Shown one piece after another: positions 7,067 through 13,393 of a stretch of 15,590 nucleotides of DNA (positions within the stretch are counted from its first letter, which is position 1; each line of letters begins with the position of its first letter). Below the pieces are notes generated by a model that was not told where the DNA came from, searched no databases, and saw nothing but the letters and a program-made list of their open reading frames with translations. This DNA comes from Natrinema soli (lineage in GTDB: Archaea; Halobacteriota; Halobacteria; Halobacteriales; Natrialbaceae), in contig NZ_JAQIVI010000471.1 in assembly GCF_028618695.1 (NCBI RefSeq), positions 1 through 15,590 on the forward strand, given 5' to 3'. A program made the position numbers and the translations under genes.

Positions 7067-8227
7067 TCAATCGTCGGTGTGCGAGTCGGGTATCGTCATC
7101 TCGAGGCCGCCGCTGTCGGATCCGCCCCAGTTCAACCGTCGCTGGAAGTACAGCGCGACGTTGACCAGCGCGAGTAACACTGGAACTTCGATAAGCGGGC
7201 CGACGACGGTCGCGAAGGCGACCCCGGAGCCGACGCCGAACACCGCCACGGCGACGGCGATGGCCAGTTCGAAGTTGTTCGAGGCCGCCGTGAAGCCGAT
7301 CGCGGTCGTGGTCGAGTAGTCGGCACCGATCCCGCGACCCATGCCGAAGCTCACGAAGAACATGACGACGAAGTAAATCGTCAGCGGGACGGCGATCAGG
7401 AGGACGTCGCCCGGTGCGGCGACGATAGTCTCGCCCTGCGTGGCGAACATCACGACGATGGTAAACAGGAGCGCGACGAGCGTCAGCGGATCGATCCTCG
7501 GCACGAACGACTCGTCGTACCACTCCTCGCCTCTGGTCCGGGTTCCGACGTACCGCGTGAGAAAGCCGCCGGCGAAGGGAATCCCGAGGAAGATCACGAT
7601 AGCTTCGAACACCTGCACGGGCGAGACGTCGAAGGTCGTGATCCCGGCGACGAGCGTCTCCATGCCCAGCAGCGGGGGCAAGAAGAGCCCGAAGAACCAG
7701 ACGTAGACGCCGTAGGTGACGATCTGGAAGAGGCTGTTGAACGCGACCAGTCCGGTCACGTACTCGGTCGACCCCTCCGCGAGTTCGTTCCAGACGAGCA
7801 CCATCGCGATACACCGGGCCATCCCGATGAAGACGAGTCCGAGGAAGTACTCGGGGCGGGCCGGCAGGCCGGGTACGAGCCCGCTGAAGAAGACGACCGC
7901 CAGCCCGAACATCAGGGTCGGGCCGATGAGCCAGTTCTGGACGAGGCTCAGGCCGAGCACCCGCCAGTTTCGGAAGACCGTCGGGAGCCGCGAGTAGTTC
8001 GCCTTCGCCAGCGGCGGGTACATCATCGCTACGAGCCCGATCTCTACGAGGTGGAGATCCTGGATCGGTTCGGTCACCGACGGCGCGGCGTAACCGAGTC
8101 CGACGCCGACGGCCATCGCCGCGAAGATCCACACGGTCAGATACTTGTCCAGGAAATCCATCGACCGCGGATCGCCGCAGCTCTCACAGCCGCAGTCCGG
8201 TCCGTGCTCGCGGACCGTATTACTCAT
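7067..8227 (-). CDS. acr3: Acr3 family arsenite efflux transporter
   Basis: A 386-residue inner-membrane permease that exports arsenite (and sometimes antimonite) using ion gradients. About ten hydrophobic helices are present. Family signatures include GMARCIAMVLVWNELAEG with Cys139, and GFTAASNNFELAIAV with Glu320; the equivalent Cys and Glu are essential in characterised Acr3 proteins. WLIGPTLMFGLA and FLGIPFAGGFLTRY are also typical. The N-terminus carries DCGCESCGD, with Cys12, Cys14 and Cys17 before the first helix, a soft-metal-binding-looking tail. The start at 8227 overlaps the arsR stop (ATGAGTAA), implying translational coupling; a second ATG at 8161 would remove the cysteine tail. 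The NCBI name arsB is sometimes used for this family. Confidence 0.95.
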   Translation of the reverse strand: MSNTVREHGPDCGCESCGDPRSMDFLDKYLTVWIFAAMAVGVGLGYAAPSVTEPIQDLHLVEIGLVAMMYPPLAKANYSRLPTVFRNWRVLGLSLVQNWLIGPTLMFGLAVVFFSGLVPGLPARPEYFLGLVFIGMARCIAMVLVWNELAEGSTEYVTGLVAFNSLFQIVTYGVYVWFFGLFLPPLLGMETLVAGITTFDVSPVQVFEAIVIFLGIPFAGGFLTRYVGTRTRGEEWYDESFVPRIDPLTLVALLFTIVVMFATQGETIVAAPGDVLLIAVPLTIYFVVMFFVSFGMGRGIGADYSTTTAIGFTAASNNFELAIAVAVAVFGVGSGVAFATVVGPLIEVPVLLALVNVALYFQRRLNWGGSDSGGLEMTIPDSHTDD

Positions 8228-8618
8228 AGTCCACGCTGCCCTCGAGGACGGTCACGAGAGCCACCGCCCGATTCGTCGCTCGATACTTCTTCCAGCGCCC
8301 CTCCTTCCGGCCGTCGACGAGCCCCGCATCGACGAGCTGCGAGAGAGCGTGGCTAAGCCCGCTCTCGGTCACGTCGACGACCGCGTGTAACTCGCAGACG
8401 CACAGCTCCGTATCGGCCGCGACGAGAACTCGAACCAGCGTGTACCGCGTCTCGTTCGCCAGCGCCGAGAGCACGTCCAGTTCGGCGTCGACCCGCTCCG
8501 AGCCGATCGCCGCTTCGAGCGTCTCGAGTTCGTCGAGTCGCCGATCGACGTCCTCGTCGCGGCAGGCCTCGAGTTCGTCCTCGAGATATCGTTGTAATCG
8601 ATCCGTCGCTTGTGACAT
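8220..8618 (-). CDS. arsR: ArsR-type metalloregulatory repressor
   Basis: A 132-residue winged-helix regulator expected to repress its own operon and release DNA on binding arsenite or antimonite. ELCVCEL places Cys73 and Cys75 in the helix that forms the inducer site of classical ArsR. The recognition helix region reads TESGLSHALSQLVDAGLV (about 84-101), followed by the wing GRKEGRWKKYRAT. The N-terminal 45 residues form an acidic, probably helical extension not needed in minimal ArsR proteins. It is the first gene of arsR-acr3-arsC, overlapping acr3 by 8 bases. A TATA-like box about 29 bases before the ATG supports the start. Confidence 0.93.
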   Translation of the reverse strand: MSQATDRLQRYLEDELEACRDEDVDRRLDELETLEAAIGSERVDAELDVLSALANETRYTLVRVLVAADTELCVCELHAVVDVTESGLSHALSQLVDAGLVDGRKEGRWKKYRATNRAVALVTVLEGSVDYE

Positions 8619-8644
8619 CAGCAGATAGTTGTGAATCAGTTCAA

Positions 8645-8650
8645 GTAATA
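8645..8650 (-). promoter_or_regulatory. TATA-like box of the ars operon
   Basis: The minus strand reads TATTAC, centred about 29 bases upstream of the arsR ATG at 8618. ArsR would be expected to bind near here. The 8629-8644 stretch is only weakly palindromic, so I do not call an operator. Confidence 0.4.
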
Positions 8651-9013
8651 GTTCCGGTTAGGATTTGTATGGACGATATAGAGCATTACATGCAGTTTTA
8701 TGGTTATTTCCATAATACGGTTGAGCAGGCATTCAATCTACTGGGAGGGCGATCCACCGAATTCAGCACGGTCACCAAACAGTACCCGAACCGAAACGGA
8801 GGGACCAAAGCGCCCCATCGCTCGAGGAGTACAGAGAACGAGCGAACGGCGGGCCGCCGTCGTTCGGATCGGATGACAGAACGGCGGATCTGGAGCGATA
8901 GTAGCCACTGACAGTCACTGTACACCAGACCGCACAATCCCCTCGCGATCGGTATAAACCGTTTTAATGGGGCCATAGACGGGCAATACGGCTCGGAAAG
9001 CGAATGAAAATAG

Positions 9014-9027
9014 CCCCGAAGACGGGG
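9014..9027 (-). terminator. Terminator-like hairpin after the ferredoxin gene
   Basis: On the minus strand CCCCG-TCTT-CGGGG forms a 5-bp GC stem with a 4-base loop, followed by CTATTTTCATT. It lies about 30 bases beyond the ferredoxin stop codon. The hairpin plus U-rich tail is a reasonable transcription end. Confidence 0.5.
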
Positions 9028-9057
9028 AACGGTCGAACGCCGACCGCCGGCTGTGGT

Positions 9058-9447
9058 CTAAATGACGCGGTTCTGCAGGTAGTCGAGGTGCTTGGCGTTG
9101 TAGACGATCTTGACCTCGTCGGTCTCGGCGGATCCGATACAGGTCAGGCGGACGTCCTTCTCCTCGACCTCCTCGTCGGAGAGGATCTGCTGCATGTCCA
9201 TGTCGATCTCGCCTTCGAAGACGATCGCCGCGCAGTTCGCACAGGCACCGGCTCGGCACGAGAACGGCCAGTCGTAGCCCTGCGCTTCGGCCGCCTCGAG
9301 GATGTATTCGCCCTCGGCGACGTCGAGCGTGCCGTAATCCTCCTCGTCGAGGCCGGCATCGGCGGCCTCGCCGAAGAGGTCGTCGTCGTCCATGTCCCAG
9401 CCCTGATCGTCCAGTACTTCGTAATTGAGGTATTCTACCGTGGGCAT
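9058..9447 (-). CDS. fer: Halophilic plant-type [2Fe-2S] ferredoxin
   Basis: A 129-residue soluble electron carrier, the abundant haloarchaeal ferredoxin that takes electrons from 2-oxoacid:ferredoxin oxidoreductases. The sequence starts [20 protein letters not shown] and is nearly identical, from memory, to the 129-residue Halobacterium protein. The cluster ligands are visible in [11 protein letters not shown] and in RLTCIGS: the C-x4-C-x2-C plus distal C pattern. The acidic insertion near the N-terminus ([20 protein letters not shown]) is the halophile-specific domain. The ORF is open upstream to 9693, but that part is unlike any ferredoxin, and a TATA-like box 29 bases before ATG 9447 fixes the start. 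It is a single-gene transcript with its own terminator-like hairpin. Confidence 0.97.
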   Translation of the reverse strand: MPTVEYLNYEVLDDQGWDMDDDDLFGEAADAGLDEEDYGTLDVAEGEYILEAAEAQGYDWPFSCRAGACANCAAIVFEGEIDMDMQQILSDEEVEEKDVRLTCIGSAETDEVKIVYNAKHLDYLQNRVI

Positions 9448-9473
9448 CACTCTGCGGTTCGAGGGCCGCATTG

Positions 9474-9479
9474 GTATAG
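9474..9479 (-). promoter_or_regulatory. TATA-like box of the ferredoxin gene
   Basis: The minus strand reads CTATAC, centred about 29 bases before the ATG at 9447. A good match in sequence and spacing for a near-leaderless transcript. Confidence 0.5.
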
Positions 9480-9588
9480 CTTGCTGTTCAGTCCTAAATT
9501 GTCTTTGAGTCAGAATTGACCAATTCGAAGGAAAGAATGCGGTGATTCTATACAAGATCAGTGATCGAACGGGAGACAAAAAAGAAAT

Positions 9589-9747
9589 GTCCGAACGTAT
9601 TTCCACGACCGGTGCGTTTGTTGCCGGATTAGAAACCGACGTCACTCGTCCTGACACCGGTCCATGGACCCGCGAGGAGTCGCTCGAGGCCACCGCTACC
9701 CAGTCGTGGCAGTCTACCGGCTCACGCTCCGTCGCGATTCGGCGATA
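9589..9747 (+). CDS. Doubtful small ORF, 52-53 residues
   Basis: A plus-strand ORF in the 422-base gap between the ferredoxin and PiT genes, starting [24 protein letters not shown]-like CTATAC at 9548-9553 would place transcription start near 9577, and GGAG lies about 15 bases before the ATG, so some expression signals exist. Against it, G+C at third codon positions is only about 63% by hand count, lower than clear genes here, and there are no motifs or helices. The rest of the gap (9448-9588 and 9748-9869) shows nothing else. Confidence 0.2.
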
Positions 9748-9869
9748 GTATCCGGATAGCAGGCCAGTCCGACGATCACCATCACGAGTCGAAACGGAAA
9801 GACGAATGGCACGGCGCGACGGGGTCGGGTTACCGGTCCGTCAGCGATCGACCACTGGGATCCGAGCGC

Positions 9870-11051
9870 TCAAAAGCCAAATATCGGGACGAACCGGAAC
9901 GTGAGATAGGCGCCGATCGTCGAGATCGCTGGGACGACGTTCTGCATGAGAATCACGCGGGCGGTCGTCGAGGGGTCGAACAGATCCGACGCCTGCGGGA
10001 TGTCCTCGGGTTCCTCCTCGCCGATCTGGGGGGAGCGTTCGCCCTCCTCCTCGGCGGTCAGCGCACCGACCGAGACGCGCGTTTCCTCGCCGGCTCTGAC
10101 TCCCGACAGGGTCGTCGTTCGGGTGGCTCGTCCCCAGCCCAGCCCGACGATGCTCATCGTCGCGATGACGACGAAGCTCGCGGGAATGCCGATCCACGAG
10201 AGGCTGACGACGATCCCCGAACTGATGACGGCGACGACGATCGCCGCGGTCAGCGGCAGGTTCGTGATGTCGCTGCCGAGCGTATCGAGGGTGCGGCGAG
10301 CGATCGTAAAGGAGCCGACCGCGACCGCCGCACAGCCGATCAGGATCAGCGGCACCATGCCGACGTCGCCGGTACCGTAGATCGGCGCGATCGCGTTGGC
10401 GATGTTGCTCGTTCCCGATGCGAAGCCCATCAAACAGCCGATACCGACGACGACCATCGCACCCGTGATTTCCCGACGAGTGGCGTCAGCCCCGAACCGG
10501 AGCCGCGGGGCGAGCCCCGATCGGTCGATCGTGACCATCGGCGGCCCCTCCTGCGTCCCTTCGATGGCGACCCACTCGTTGATCCGGGGGTAGAAGTACC
10601 GCCCGACGACGCCGGCGACCCAGAAGCCGGTGATCGGAGCCACGACCCACCAGATGACGATCTCGCCCAGCACCTCGAGGTCGAGTTCACCGGTCGCCAT
10701 TCCCAGCGCGGCGATCGCTCCGACCGCGGTCATCGACGTCGAGGCGGGGACGCCTGCGTAGTTGCCGACGAACAGCGCGCCGCCGATGAAGAAGAGGACG
10801 GCGACGTTCGAGCGCATCGTGAAGATCGACGTGTCGGTAACGAGGTCCTTGCCGAGGGTGTTAACGACCTGTGGACCGATAGTGTAGGCCCCGACGAAGA
10901 AGAAAATCGACATCAGTCCGGCTGCCATCACCTTCGTGATCACGTTTGCACCGACGGCCGGCCCGAACGCAGGCCCGGTCGTCGAGCCACCGATGTTGAA
11001 CCCGACGAAGATGGCGACGAGAATCCCAACGATCAGCAGTACTTCCGGCAC
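9870..11051 (-). CDS. PiT family inorganic anion (phosphate) permease, paralogue 1
   Basis: A 393-residue polytopic membrane protein of the PiT family, expected to take up inorganic phosphate driven by Na+ or H+. Two internal repeats are visible: GFNIGGSTTGPAFGPAVGA (17-35) with VPASTSMTAVGAI (101-113), and GFASGTSNIANAIAP (209-223) with IPASFVVIATMSIVGLGWG (289-307). The usual PiT Asn-Asp pair is absent in both repeats (N-I and S-N here). A cytoplasmic acidic segment with IGEEEPEDIP (343-352) precedes the last helix. The start is GTG at 11051, supported by a TATA-like box about 28 bases upstream. It is clearly paralogous to the 387-residue protein nearby, with most helices alignable. Phosphate is the default substrate; sulfate or another anion is possible. 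Confidence 0.88.
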   Translation of the reverse strand: MPEVLLIVGILVAIFVGFNIGGSTTGPAFGPAVGANVITKVMAAGLMSIFFFVGAYTIGPQVVNTLGKDLVTDTSIFTMRSNVAVLFFIGGALFVGNYAGVPASTSMTAVGAIAALGMATGELDLEVLGEIVIWWVVAPITGFWVAGVVGRYFYPRINEWVAIEGTQEGPPMVTIDRSGLAPRLRFGADATRREITGAMVVVGIGCLMGFASGTSNIANAIAPIYGTGDVGMVPLILIGCAAVAVGSFTIARRTLDTLGSDITNLPLTAAIVVAVISSGIVVSLSWIGIPASFVVIATMSIVGLGWGRATRTTTLSGVRAGEETRVSVGALTAEEEGERSPQIGEEEPEDIPQASDLFDPSTTARVILMQNVVPAISTIGAYLTFRFVPIFGF

Positions 11052-11075
11052 GTTTAGTAGTCATGCGATCCGACC

Positions 11076-11082
11076 CTAAAAA
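11076..11082 (-). promoter_or_regulatory. TATA-like box of PiT paralogue 1
   Basis: The minus strand reads TTTTTAG, centred about 28 bases upstream of the GTG at 11051. It supports a leaderless GTG start. Confidence 0.45.
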
Positions 11083-11303
11083 CGCGTTTATTCGCGTCAG
11101 TGTCGGAGAGCCGCCAGTTAGTACCCGCTCGCTCGAGAGTCCGAACGAGGGTCCGCCCGAATTTCGTCTCAATACCTGACGAATACGCTACTCGAGCCGG
11201 CTCGAGGCGAAGCAATCGGAGCGAAAGTGCCGCCGGTAACGGTGGTTCGTCTCGACCGCGATCCCAAAGGACTTCATCGAATCGGACCGTGTCGGACAGT
11301 ATC

Positions 11304-11417
11304 ATGTCGTCACGCGCGTACTCATTTCAGTCGGACGGCGATCCGAAGGACGGACGACGTTCCTCGCGGTCGGAGAGCACGTCGATCGATGCGTTCGCGA
11401 CTGTCGGTCGGCTATGA
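11304..11417 (+). CDS. Possible 37-residue leader ORF overlapping the tetrad-repeat gene
   Basis: A 37-codon ORF, MSSRAYSFQSDGDPKDGRRS and onward, ends with TGA overlapping the next start as ATGA at 11414-11417. CTTCAT at 11272-11277 lies about 29 bases before its ATG, so it could open a leaderless mRNA and feed ribosomes to the downstream gene. The peptide is Ser/Arg/Asp-rich, without helices or known motifs, and third-position G+C (about 69% by hand) is lower than in clear genes here. It may be a true small gene, a translational leader or chance. Confidence 0.3.
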   Translation: MSSRAYSFQSDGDPKDGRRSSRSESTSIDAFATVGRL

Positions 11418-11983
11418 GACCGGCGCGCATCGACGCGATCATCGACCTCGCGTACGGCGGGTTGATTCTGCTCGCGGTCGTCCTCATCGCGACGCTCGAT
11501 ATTCGGGTCGGGCTGACGTTCGGGCTGGGAGTCTTCGCTTCGTACGTACTCCACGTCGTCTGGAAGATGGCCCGGTTCGATCCCGACTGGATGACGTCGA
11601 CCGTGCAGGAAACCGTCGAGAAATCGGTCGAGGAAACTGTCGGAGAGACCGTCGAGAAGTCGGTCGAGGAAACCGTCGATAAGACTGTCGGCGAGACTGT
11701 CGAACAAACCGTCAGTGAGACCGTTGAGGAGACGGTAGACAAGACAGTCGGTGAAACTGTCGAGAAAACGGTGAGCGAGACGGTCGAGGAAACGGTCGAT
11801 AAGACCGTCGGTGAGACGGTCGAGGAAACCGTCGAAGAGACGGTTGGCGATCAACTCGAGGAGGTACAGGCGAAAGTCGACACCGTCGACGAGCGCGTCG
11901 ACCGCCGGCCGCGAGAGGACGAAGTCGAGGAGCTGCTCGAAGAATCGGCCGACAGCGATCAGGACGACCGTACTGAGGACTGA
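11414..11983 (+). CDS. Membrane-anchored protein with V-x-x-x tetrad repeat helix
   Basis: A 189-residue protein of unknown family. Residues 9-28 and 32-50 are predicted membrane helices forming a hairpin, followed by KMARFDPDW. From Val64 to Val144 every fourth residue is Val, 21 times, in units such as VEET, VDKT, VGET and VEKT. Units repeat with a 20-residue higher order from Val84, Val104 and Val124. The fourth residue of most tetrads is Thr or Ser, and the others are mostly Glu, Asp or Lys. The tail (147-189) is acidic and looks like a short ordinary coiled coil (LEEVQAKVDTVDERV), then disordered. A long helix projecting into the cytoplasm is inferred. It lies between two PiT genes, divergent from paralogue 1 and convergent with paralogue 2. 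Codon use is normal. Function unknown. Confidence 0.85.
   Translation: MRPARIDAIIDLAYGGLILLAVVLIATLDIRVGLTFGLGVFASYVLHVVWKMARFDPDWMTSTVQETVEKSVEETVGETVEKSVEETVDKTVGETVEQTVSETVEETVDKTVGETVEKTVSETVEETVDKTVGETVEETVEETVGDQLEEVQAKVDTVDERVDRRPREDEVEELLEESADSDQDDRTED
11603..11854 (+). repeat. In-frame 12-bp / 60-bp degenerate tandem repeat
   Basis: Twenty-one 12-bp units, each encoding V-x-x-x, fill 11603-11854. Three 60-bp higher-order copies start at 11663, 11723 and 11783. Between copies 1 and 2, I count 13 synonymous and 1 non-synonymous codon differences out of 20; between copies 2 and 3, 9 and 2. The DNA has drifted while the peptide stayed the same. Confidence 0.85.
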
Positions 11984-11986
11984 CCG

Positions 11987-12008
11987 GTTCCGAGGCTGCC
12001 ATCGGAAC
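11987..12008. terminator. Perfect inverted repeat between convergent genes
   Basis: GTTCCGA and TCGGAAC form 7-bp arms around an 8-base spacer, starting 4 bases after the stop of the tetrad-repeat gene and before the converging PiT gene end. There is no T-run, so termination or mRNA 3'-end protection is only a suggestion. Confidence 0.3.
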
Positions 12009-12067
12009 GAGAACGCGAGCGATCAGCGGCGACCGACGATCGAGAGCAGAATAACCGCTGTCGGGGC

Positions 12068-13231
12068 TCAAACAAACGGGACCACGACGAAGAAGCCGTA
12101 GGCGAGGATCGTCGACATCGACGGGCCGATGATCCACATCGAGACGTACTTCATGATGGCCCGCGGGTTGAAGAGATCGCCCGCGTTCAGGACCTCTTCG
12201 GGCTCTTCCTCGCCGATCCGCGTGATCGGGGCCTCGGGCTCTGCCTTCAGTGCACCCATCGACATCTCCGCGTCGACCTCCCCGCGAACGGCGTCTCGAG
12301 CCGTGACGGGACGGGTCGCTCGTCCCCAGCCGAGGCCGACGATCGTCATCACGGAGGCCATCACGAGGCTGATCGGAATCCCGGCCGCCGAGAGCAGGGT
12401 CGTGATCGTCGAGGCGGTTATCATGACGATCAGCGCCGCCAGTAACGGGATATCGCTGAGTTCGCTGCCGACGGACTCCATCGTCCGGCGGGCGATGGTG
12501 AAGCCGCCGATCCCGATCGCGACGGTTGCGATGATAATCGCGCTATCGGCCCCGAGCGCGCCGCTGCTGACCAGCGGCGCGACGGCGTTCGGGACGTTGC
12601 TCGCACCGGCGCTGAACGCCATGTAACAGCCGATGACGAGAACGACGATCGTCCCGACGAGTTCCTGACTGGTCGTGTTCGGTCCGAGGCCGATCGACGG
12701 GACCGAGCCGTTTCGCTCGAGGGTGAGCAACGGCCCCTCGGTCGCAGAGATCTCGAACCGTCGATTGAGTTCCGGGTAGATGTACCGGCCGACGAACGCG
12801 CCGATCCAGAGAGCGAGGATCGGCGTGACGATCCACCACGAAATGATCCAGCCGATCGTCTCGAAATTAATTGTCCCCGTCGCCAGCCCCAGTCCGGCGA
12901 TCGCCCCGACGGTCGTCATCGACGTCGGGACGGGGACGCCGAAGACGTTCGCGATGAGGATTCCGAAGCCGATGAAAAAGAGGACGGCGACGCCCGCACC
13001 GAGGGAGATTTCGATCGTGATGATGTCGCCGCTGAGCGTGTCCATCACGTTCCGGCCGACGGTCCAGCCGCCGAGAAAGACGAAGAACGTCATCAACCCG
13101 GCCGCCGTGGTCTTCCGAAGGAGTCCCGCCCCCACGGCGGGTCCCCACGCGATTCCGGTCGATGAGCCGCCGATATTGAATCCGACAAAAATCGAGGCGA
13201 CGATACCCACCAGCAGAACGGTTTCGACCAT
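12068..13231 (-). CDS. PiT family inorganic anion (phosphate) permease, paralogue 2
   Basis: A 387-residue polytopic membrane protein paralogous to the 393-residue PiT protein to its left. Matching landmarks are GFNIGGSSTGIAWGPAVGA (17-35), VPVPTSMTTVGAIAGLG (99-115), FSAGASNVPNAVAP (206-219), GFTIARRTMESVGS and GLGWGRATRP. As in paralogue 1, the Asn-Asp of canonical PiT repeats is missing in both halves, and an acidic IGEEEPEEV segment (339-347) precedes the last helix. I start at ATG 13231 (MVETVLLVGIVASIFVGF) because it aligns exactly with the paralogue's N-terminus. The ORF is open to 13393, but the extra 54 residues are Arg/Ser-rich. It lies 162 bases downstream of the SLC13 gene on the same strand; co-transcription is possible. 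Confidence 0.88.
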   Translation of the reverse strand: MVETVLLVGIVASIFVGFNIGGSSTGIAWGPAVGAGLLRKTTAAGLMTFFVFLGGWTVGRNVMDTLSGDIITIEISLGAGVAVLFFIGFGILIANVFGVPVPTSMTTVGAIAGLGLATGTINFETIGWIISWWIVTPILALWIGAFVGRYIYPELNRRFEISATEGPLLTLERNGSVPSIGLGPNTTSQELVGTIVVLVIGCYMAFSAGASNVPNAVAPLVSSGALGADSAIIIATVAIGIGGFTIARRTMESVGSELSDIPLLAALIVMITASTITTLLSAAGIPISLVMASVMTIVGLGWGRATRPVTARDAVRGEVDAEMSMGALKAEPEAPITRIGEEEPEEVLNAGDLFNPRAIMKYVSMWIIGPSMSTILAYGFFVVVPFV

Positions 13232-13393
13232 CCACCGGTAGTACAGGGATGCTCCTGAAAGAAGTACTGAAACCGGCCACAGCGATAGCGGCGCGCTACT
13301 GCAATCCGGCGACACCGTCGCGCGGCTATCGGCGCGACCGCCTCGGTCGACGGTTCGGCTGACGGCTCGCGTCACGACAGTCGGCCGGCCCAC

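Larger units (their letters stand above)
8619..9057. other. Gene-free stretch with an AT-rich core
   Basis: This 439-base gap lies upstream of arsR and downstream of the ferredoxin gene. Positions 8661-8740 are only about 36% G+C by hand count, against an overall GC-rich window. They contain an inverted repeat TTATGG-N6-CCATAA (8698-8715). A plus-strand ORF from 8669 (MDDIEHYMQFYGYFHNTV...) runs to 8911, but it becomes Arg/Ser-rich and non-protein-like after about 40 codons. A minus-strand ORF (8704-8976) is no better. TATAAA occurs at about 8953-8958 with no good gene at the right distance. I see no tRNA-like fold. Confidence 0.4.

Noticed and set aside
6747..8132. 461-codon minus-strand ORF overlapping acr3 and arsC
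   Set aside because: Out-of-frame Arg/Asp-rich translation of two well-identified genes on the same strand.
8629..8644. Possible ArsR operator TTGTGAATCAGTTCAA
   Set aside because: Only the outer three bases on each side are complementary, too weak to claim.
8669..8911. Plus-strand ORF starting MDDIEHYMQFYGYFHNTV in the AT-rich island
   Set aside because: The first 30-40 residues look protein-like but the rest is Arg/Ser/Thr shadow-type sequence. Could be a decayed fragment, but not enough to call a gene.
8704..8976. 90-residue minus-strand ORF upstream of arsR
   Set aside because: Low-complexity Arg/Ser-rich product, atypical base composition and no supported start.
9448..9693. N-terminal extension of ferredoxin
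   Set aside because: The known halophilic ferredoxin begins at [10 protein letters not shown], and a TATA-like box lies within the would-be extension.
11054..11305. 83-residue minus-strand ORF directly before PiT paralogue 1
   Set aside because: Mixed codon use, no motif, and it contains the TATA-like box that fits the PiT GTG start. The 2-base spacing to PiT is tempting but probably chance.
11603..11854. Tandem repeat considered as a CRISPR array or DNA-level satellite
   Set aside because: There are no unique spacers. The repeat is in frame within a gene and conserved as peptide, with synonymous drift in the DNA.
13232..13393. 54-residue N-terminal extension of PiT paralogue 2
   Set aside because: Arg/Ser-rich, and the ATG at 13231 aligns exactly with the N-terminus of the other PiT protein.
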